Shown: positions 59,223 through 64,000 of the stretch, one piece after another
How positions within the stretch are numbered: position 1 is the stretch's first letter
How the letters are laid out: each line of letters opens with the position of its first letter
NCBI GenBank assembly: GCA_903813345.2
Contig: CAIIXF020000005.1
Span: 24,617,375 to 24,681,374 of the forward strand
Length of the DNA stretch: 64,000 nt
Direction of reading: 5' to 3'
Source: Owenia fusiformis
Lineage: Eukaryota > Annelida > Polychaeta > Sabellida > Oweniidae
Program-made: the position numbers and the translations under genes
Notes under the pieces: generated by a model
Seen by the model: the letters and a program-made list of their open reading frames with translations, nothing else
Databases searched by the model: none
What the model was told of the DNA's origin: nothing

Positions 59223-60319
59223 ATATACTAATATCCCAATAATGTAATCATGTATGATTCAGCATTTCAATGCATTCAAAACTTATCTATATTAACACAT
59301 TAAGAGTGACATTTCAAAAATGAATAAACTCTAAACAAGAAACATAATGTGGGTGGTAATTGATTCTAGGAGACTAATATGATTACCATAAGCTTAATAG
59401 TATAAGAAACACATGGAAACAGGGCGATATAAATGTTGGCTAAAATTTATTGTTCACTTAGTCAAAACAGCCCTAATCAATCTAAATTGAGTAATACCCT
59501 GGGGGTTTCACTCCAATATACTTCTTAATACCTATGTGCCGTGCCAAAGACACCCTTCTTGAGCATTTTTTTATGTCGATTTCCTCTCAAGATTGAAAGT
59601 TTATATGTTTAGTTCCTCCCAGACTTATAAAACGGAGTAAATTTCCTGAAATATTGGTATATTAACTAATAAAAATAATCCACGTTTGGATGATTTGTCC
59701 CAGACCTCGCCAACTGATTTTACCGATTTATTACCATTTTTTGTAGAAAAAATGATTAGCCAGGTTCCATGGTTTATGCCCTAAGCCAAAATTGCCCATG
59801 CTGTATATACCTACCCAAATCATTAAGAGTGAACCCCCCCCCCCCGAAATAATACATGGCACATCAGTATTATCCAAGTTCCTTTTGGAATAAGGTAGTA
59901 TGATATTCCTTTTCAATGTCAAAAATCAAGTATATACATTAATTTTGCATGAAGACATGTATAAAATGCAATAAAACCAATTATATGTTATGCATATTTA
60001 AAATAAAATTCCAAAGTGATTTTGTGGAATGAGAAATGCAATTGAGCTTGCAAATTGATTTCAATGCCCAAGAGAGACTCTAAAGCTGAAGTGCTCCAAG
60101 CTGACAATTTTAATTCCAAGGCACAGTGCATTACAAGATGTGAGTTTGTAGTTAGTTTGAATATTGATGGTATGAGACACCAAGGAATATAAAACATTCA
60201 ATGCTATGACATTTAAGAAAATTAATTGTTTCAACAAATATTCAACCCTTGACCTCCTGTATCAAAATGTTGGGAAAATAAATTGATAAACTTGTATTGC
60301 ATGTACACTAGTTCAACAG
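59223..60319. other. Mostly unannotated; C run at 59837
   Basis: A run of about 13 C residues at 59837-59849; otherwise AT-rich DNA without supported genes. Confidence 0.4.
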
Positions 60320-60540
60320 TATGACATTTACCCAAAAGGGACAATAACTACATAATCAGTTCTTAACTTTCATGTGAAGAAACATCTATATTTATATCTA
60401 TTCGTCATGTTAAGCTGGAATAAGTGTAGACAAGTCTTCAAAGACAGGTTTTTGGAATAGAAAGTCCAAAACGACTGCCTTACCATTAACTAGGAACATA
60501 AATGTATAAAGATGGAAAGCCAAGATGATTTTCAAACGGA
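60320..60540 (+). repeat. Relative of the repeat at 27790-28330
   Basis: Shares ATGACATTTACCCA, AATCAGTTCTTAACTTTCAT, TAGACAAG and GGAATAGAAAGTCCAAAA with the 27.8 kb array. One or two decayed units. Confidence 0.55.
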
Positions 60541-61849
60541 ATAATCTGCGAAAATATTGTAATCAGAATTTTGTTTATTTTGCATCTTGGCATTATTTGA
60601 ACCAAAGCAGAATCACATCAAACAGGTGATAGCCTTTGATAAAATACATATAAATCAACAATCTTTAAGCAAATGGTTTTCAATGATGAATTATAATTGG
60701 CCAAATCTGTTATTCCAATAATATATTAGACAGTTGTTCATGATTTAGAGCAACTAGTCCTTCACCACAAAATAAGCCCCAATTAGACTGAAATAATCTT
60801 ATCAAACCATACTGATTAGCTCCATAAATATATCATCGCCCATATGACTTACCCATATTAGACATTTAAAGAGGCACTACTAGTTATAAATATGTGTGAT
60901 TGTGACAAATAGAATGAGGTATAAACTTAGTTTACTAAAACAAATGATACATAAAGTCCCTGTTTTAGAAATTAGTAACCAAATTCCCAAATCATATTCG
61001 GATACTGAGACTGAATTTATAAAAAAATGATTGCTGTTCTAACCCAAGGTTGACAGTCACACCCACAATCTTTACATCGTCACTTTGCATGTCCTTTAAA
61101 AATCAGTAACAAAACAGTCTCATAGTCGTATTAAGGATCAGGGCCATTTTTTGAAAATGTTTTTTTCATGACTCATACACTTTGAAAGTGCCCAGAAAGC
61201 AACAAATAGCATCTTCAAATTTTAAAATTTTCTACAAATTAATGTATAATTGTAAGTTAATTTTAAAGGAAAATAAATGTTATTTAAAAAAAAAAACTTC
61301 TAGCACACCTTTCTCTTTTCCAATGTTTCTCCAAATTGCTCATACAATATTTAGTCTAAAAACAATATGAAAACAATAAAATACTACAAAATTGGCTGAG
61401 TGGCTGGAGTAACCGACCCCCCATTCTTGGTTACAATTTGATGAAACAGTTTTGGAAAAATGAAGTTAATTTTGTTAAGGCTTAACTGCTCTCGGGACTC
61501 CCTTTCCCTGTAACAAATTCGCAAAGTGGTGATTTGTCATTCACTTATACTTTTATCACAAATAAAATAAAAAGACACAGCATTTATATGAAGCAATATT
61601 AAAACGGAATTTGGTAGGGCAATAGTCATTTGATATGTCAGTGGTATTGCACCATCCTTTATAAAAACAAAGTTTGCTTTTATTAGATATAGATATATAT
61701 TTATAGATTCACGGCAGCTGCAATCTGGAGGTTGATTTTTAATATTGAATTTTCTTCTTTACTTTTACTTTAATTTTTCAATCTTTGTTTGCATTTTTGT
61801 TCTTTAACATGTGACTTGTTTCATTATAAGAGATATATTTTATATGCTG
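60541..61849. other. No recognised feature
   Basis: AT-rich DNA; no supported gene. Confidence 0.4.
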
Positions 61850-62060
61850 ATGCCAAAATGCATAAGCATATAAAATTTGAACCAAATCTGTCGACTTGTA
61901 TTTGAGTTTTATCAAGAGAATATTTTTAACAAAATATGGGTGCCATTGTGAGATAAGTGGCCATATTGAAAATTCCTCAATGAGCATAGGTCCTTTGCCC
62001 ATAAGACATTAGGCTATAAAAGTTGGACCACATTCTATAAATTCGGAAATGCAGAAAAAA
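61850..62060 (+). repeat. Fragment of the 50217-type repeat
   Basis: GCATATAAAATTTGAACCAA, GTATTTGAGTTTTATCAAGA, GGTGCCATTGTGAGATAAGT and TTGCCCATAAG match words in 50560-50720. A 124-codon minus-strand frame overlaps it and is therefore doubtful. Confidence 0.6.
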
Positions 62061-63790
62061 TGGTCGATTGTTATAAGTAGTATAGAGGAACACTATAACT
62101 TGTAGAAAAAGGCACCAAAACTCGAATCCATCATTTAAAATCTGTAATGAAAGAAAATTCATTAAAATAGATCTAGAAAAGCTGTTAGAACAATTTTGAG
62201 TTTTGGGACTTCCAGCAGGGGCATCATATTCAAATAACTGATGAGATAAAACAAACACATCTGATACTTTCAACATATTTTTTCCAGATATTTCAAATTT
62301 TCTGATAAACATAGGAAACCTTGAAACCATCAAAGATTCAGAGAACATCAAAATGATTTATTGTTTCAAGATATGAACCAAATGTTTAAAACAATCAAAT
62401 ATCGAAATCAATCGGTCTGTGAAGTGTAAATGTCGTGTTGAAGATGTACCTATGCTGAAACATTGACACAAAGTAACCATCAATTCAAGACACACAATCA
62501 AAGATTAAAGACCTCCAGAGGAACATTGAATCAGTGAGGAGGTAAGGAAATAGGAAAGGTAATATCATATCATACCATCAAAAGATTGGCTGAGAAATAA
62601 CATTTCAAGGTGTCCTTATTCTAAATAGTGAGAAATGCAGGTAAAGATGGTTGCTATGACAATTATGCATACCTAAAAGTGTAAAGGAATGCTAAAATAA
62701 AGTATACGGTGAATTTGAAAATGACACAAACCTTTTTGATAAGAGTAAGCTAATCTACCTTCATCGTGCATTTACATCAATTTGATAAGGTTAAGTCTAG
62801 TTCCTTGATAATAGCATGACTTAGTACAGGCTCACCCAAGTATATCAATTTACTTCAATGCTAAAGCCGACAATAAGCCAAGATGAGAACAACGAAATTG
62901 TTGATAATGAAACGGACCGGCAGACAAATGGAGTGGGAGAAACATAAACTTGTACAAAGGGAGTCAAAACTAAAGAAGACATTAGTGTTTTATAAGAGAA
63001 TGAAAATGGAACAAATGAGACAGAAAAATGTGATTTTGAAATCTTAACTTTTTGAGAAGAAATATGGATCTCAAATCAAGTCTTTTTGGGAAATATTATA
63101 TTTCAATTCCCACCACAAGATTGGAAAAGTAATCAAAAGAGTTGGTTGAGACCAGTTGGTTTGATATATTATACACATGGCTCCTCTACTATTTAAGTTA
63201 TAGGGTTATGCTGTGTGAATTCAATTAAATATGTATAAATTGTGGTTGCTTCTTATATAAATCAGATCACCTTTGGATCTGTTGCAGAGATCCCAAGACT
63301 TGTTAAGCATCACTGATAACAAAATATCAAACAGATTAAACCCGCGCAATGTTAATATCTGTCTTAATACTACAATGAATGACAAATTTCTGTATAATAC
63401 GGAGTTTCGACTTAACTTTTGGTTATTTAAATTCTTTGCTTTTTCAATTCTTTCTTCTCTATTTTAAATTCAAACATGGCCGAAACATTTTATTAATGGG
63501 TGAGGTATGTATCTAGATACTATTAGCTACTTCTGATTCATTAGGCGGCCAACATCCTCATCTCTGTCCCAAAATCCTCCTAAAATCCATTTTCTAACTC
63601 TCAGATGCACTTCTTTGTGGCCCATACGTCTCCTTATCTGCTTAATGCAATTAAAAGTGTGACATAAGACTATGCTGATGGCCTGCATGTTAATATCTTG
63701 TTTCCTTTTGACATGGTTCTTGACATAATTACATTGTCTTGGGACATCATGGTTTTGTTTGGAAACACACATCATAAATTGTAAGTGATA
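62061..63790. other. No recognised feature
   Basis: AT-rich DNA. An 82-codon minus-strand frame (63527-63775) has a charged C-terminal part but no recognisable domain. Confidence 0.4.
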
Positions 63791-63806
63791 TATGGAGATT
63801 GTGGAT

Positions 63807-64000
63807 TAAGGTGGGACCTGGTCCGTCAGCCAAAAAAAATCCTCGATAGAATTTCCTGAAAATCGCACAGTGTATGTAAACAAGTGGTGTTCATATGCTG
63901 TAGAAATTTTAAACAGAAAAAAATAAGTTGAGATATAGTAAGTAAGGTTCAAAGATCGTATTTTTGAGGAGCCTATGCTGCTTATATTGTCATATTTAAC
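63807..64000. mobile_element. Possible left end of a TTAA-type element, cut by the window
   Basis: TTAAGGTGGGACCTGGTCC starts with TTAA and a GG tip like the MITE at 44195, and the CpG content rises. The right end would lie beyond the window, so this is a guess. Confidence 0.25.

Noticed and set aside
61977-62351. 124-codon minus-strand frame
   Set aside because: Its C-terminal part runs into a dispersed repeat and it shows no domain.
63527-63775. 82-codon minus-strand frame with a charged, tryptophan-containing C-terminus
   Set aside because: Composition is suggestive but no family is recognised and no splice pattern supports it.

Overview
This 64 kb window is AT-rich, CpG-poor eukaryotic DNA. 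No conventional multi-exon gene can be recognised. No operons, ribosome binding sites, rRNA or complete tRNA genes are visible. The mixture of a CR1/Jockey-type LINE, several classes of small cut-and-paste DNA elements, and Helitron-like elements carrying tandem repeats and ACGG microsatellites suggests a non-vertebrate, probably marine, metazoan such as an echinoderm, hemichordate or mollusc. I cannot name the species. The window reads as intergenic or very large intronic DNA packed with mobile elements of different ages.

Layout. 1-585: end of a tandem-repeat element. 5144-6629: long foldback element with TTA target duplications. 8004-12056: four mariner/pogo-type TIR elements, one nested in another. 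12090-12804: first copy of the 'GGCGTTCCC' tandem-repeat family. 13771-14145: minisatellite. 14764-14903: 140-bp hairpin MITE. 16690-18878: long-TIR, Mutator-like element. 19427-19619: foldback. 20213-22157: 5'-truncated LINE, the only convincing coding sequence. 22973-26951: two more GGCGTTCCC copies with a hAT MITE (24587-25032) between them. 28800-29660: CpG-enriched island with NRF1-like motifs and two candidate first exons. 30452-30766: TIR MITE. 32415-33700: 49-bp array. 34899-37714: three-level nest of elements. 42357-43672: largest GGCGTTCCC copy. 44195-44641: TTAA MITE. 48362-48640: tRNA-Lys-like SINE. 52023-53800: AGGAT-rich tandem element. 54692-55080: 28-bp minisatellite. 55490-55675: TIR MITE. 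The rest, chiefly 37.7-42.3, 44.7-48.1 and 55.7-64 kb, looks like unique AT-rich DNA with a few decayed repeats.

The most interesting pattern is a shared design in four repeat families that differ in sequence. Each has a short 5' motif, then (in long copies) internal tandem repeats of about 50-330 bp, a microsatellite and a 3' hairpin built from the inverted 5' motif. In three families this is followed by a common tail close to ATAAAAAT; in the fourth the tail is ATAAT. Two families also share an internal tandem module. This resembles non-autonomous Helentron/HINE ('pearl'-like) rolling-circle elements, but no Rep/helicase source is present here, so the assignment is inference.
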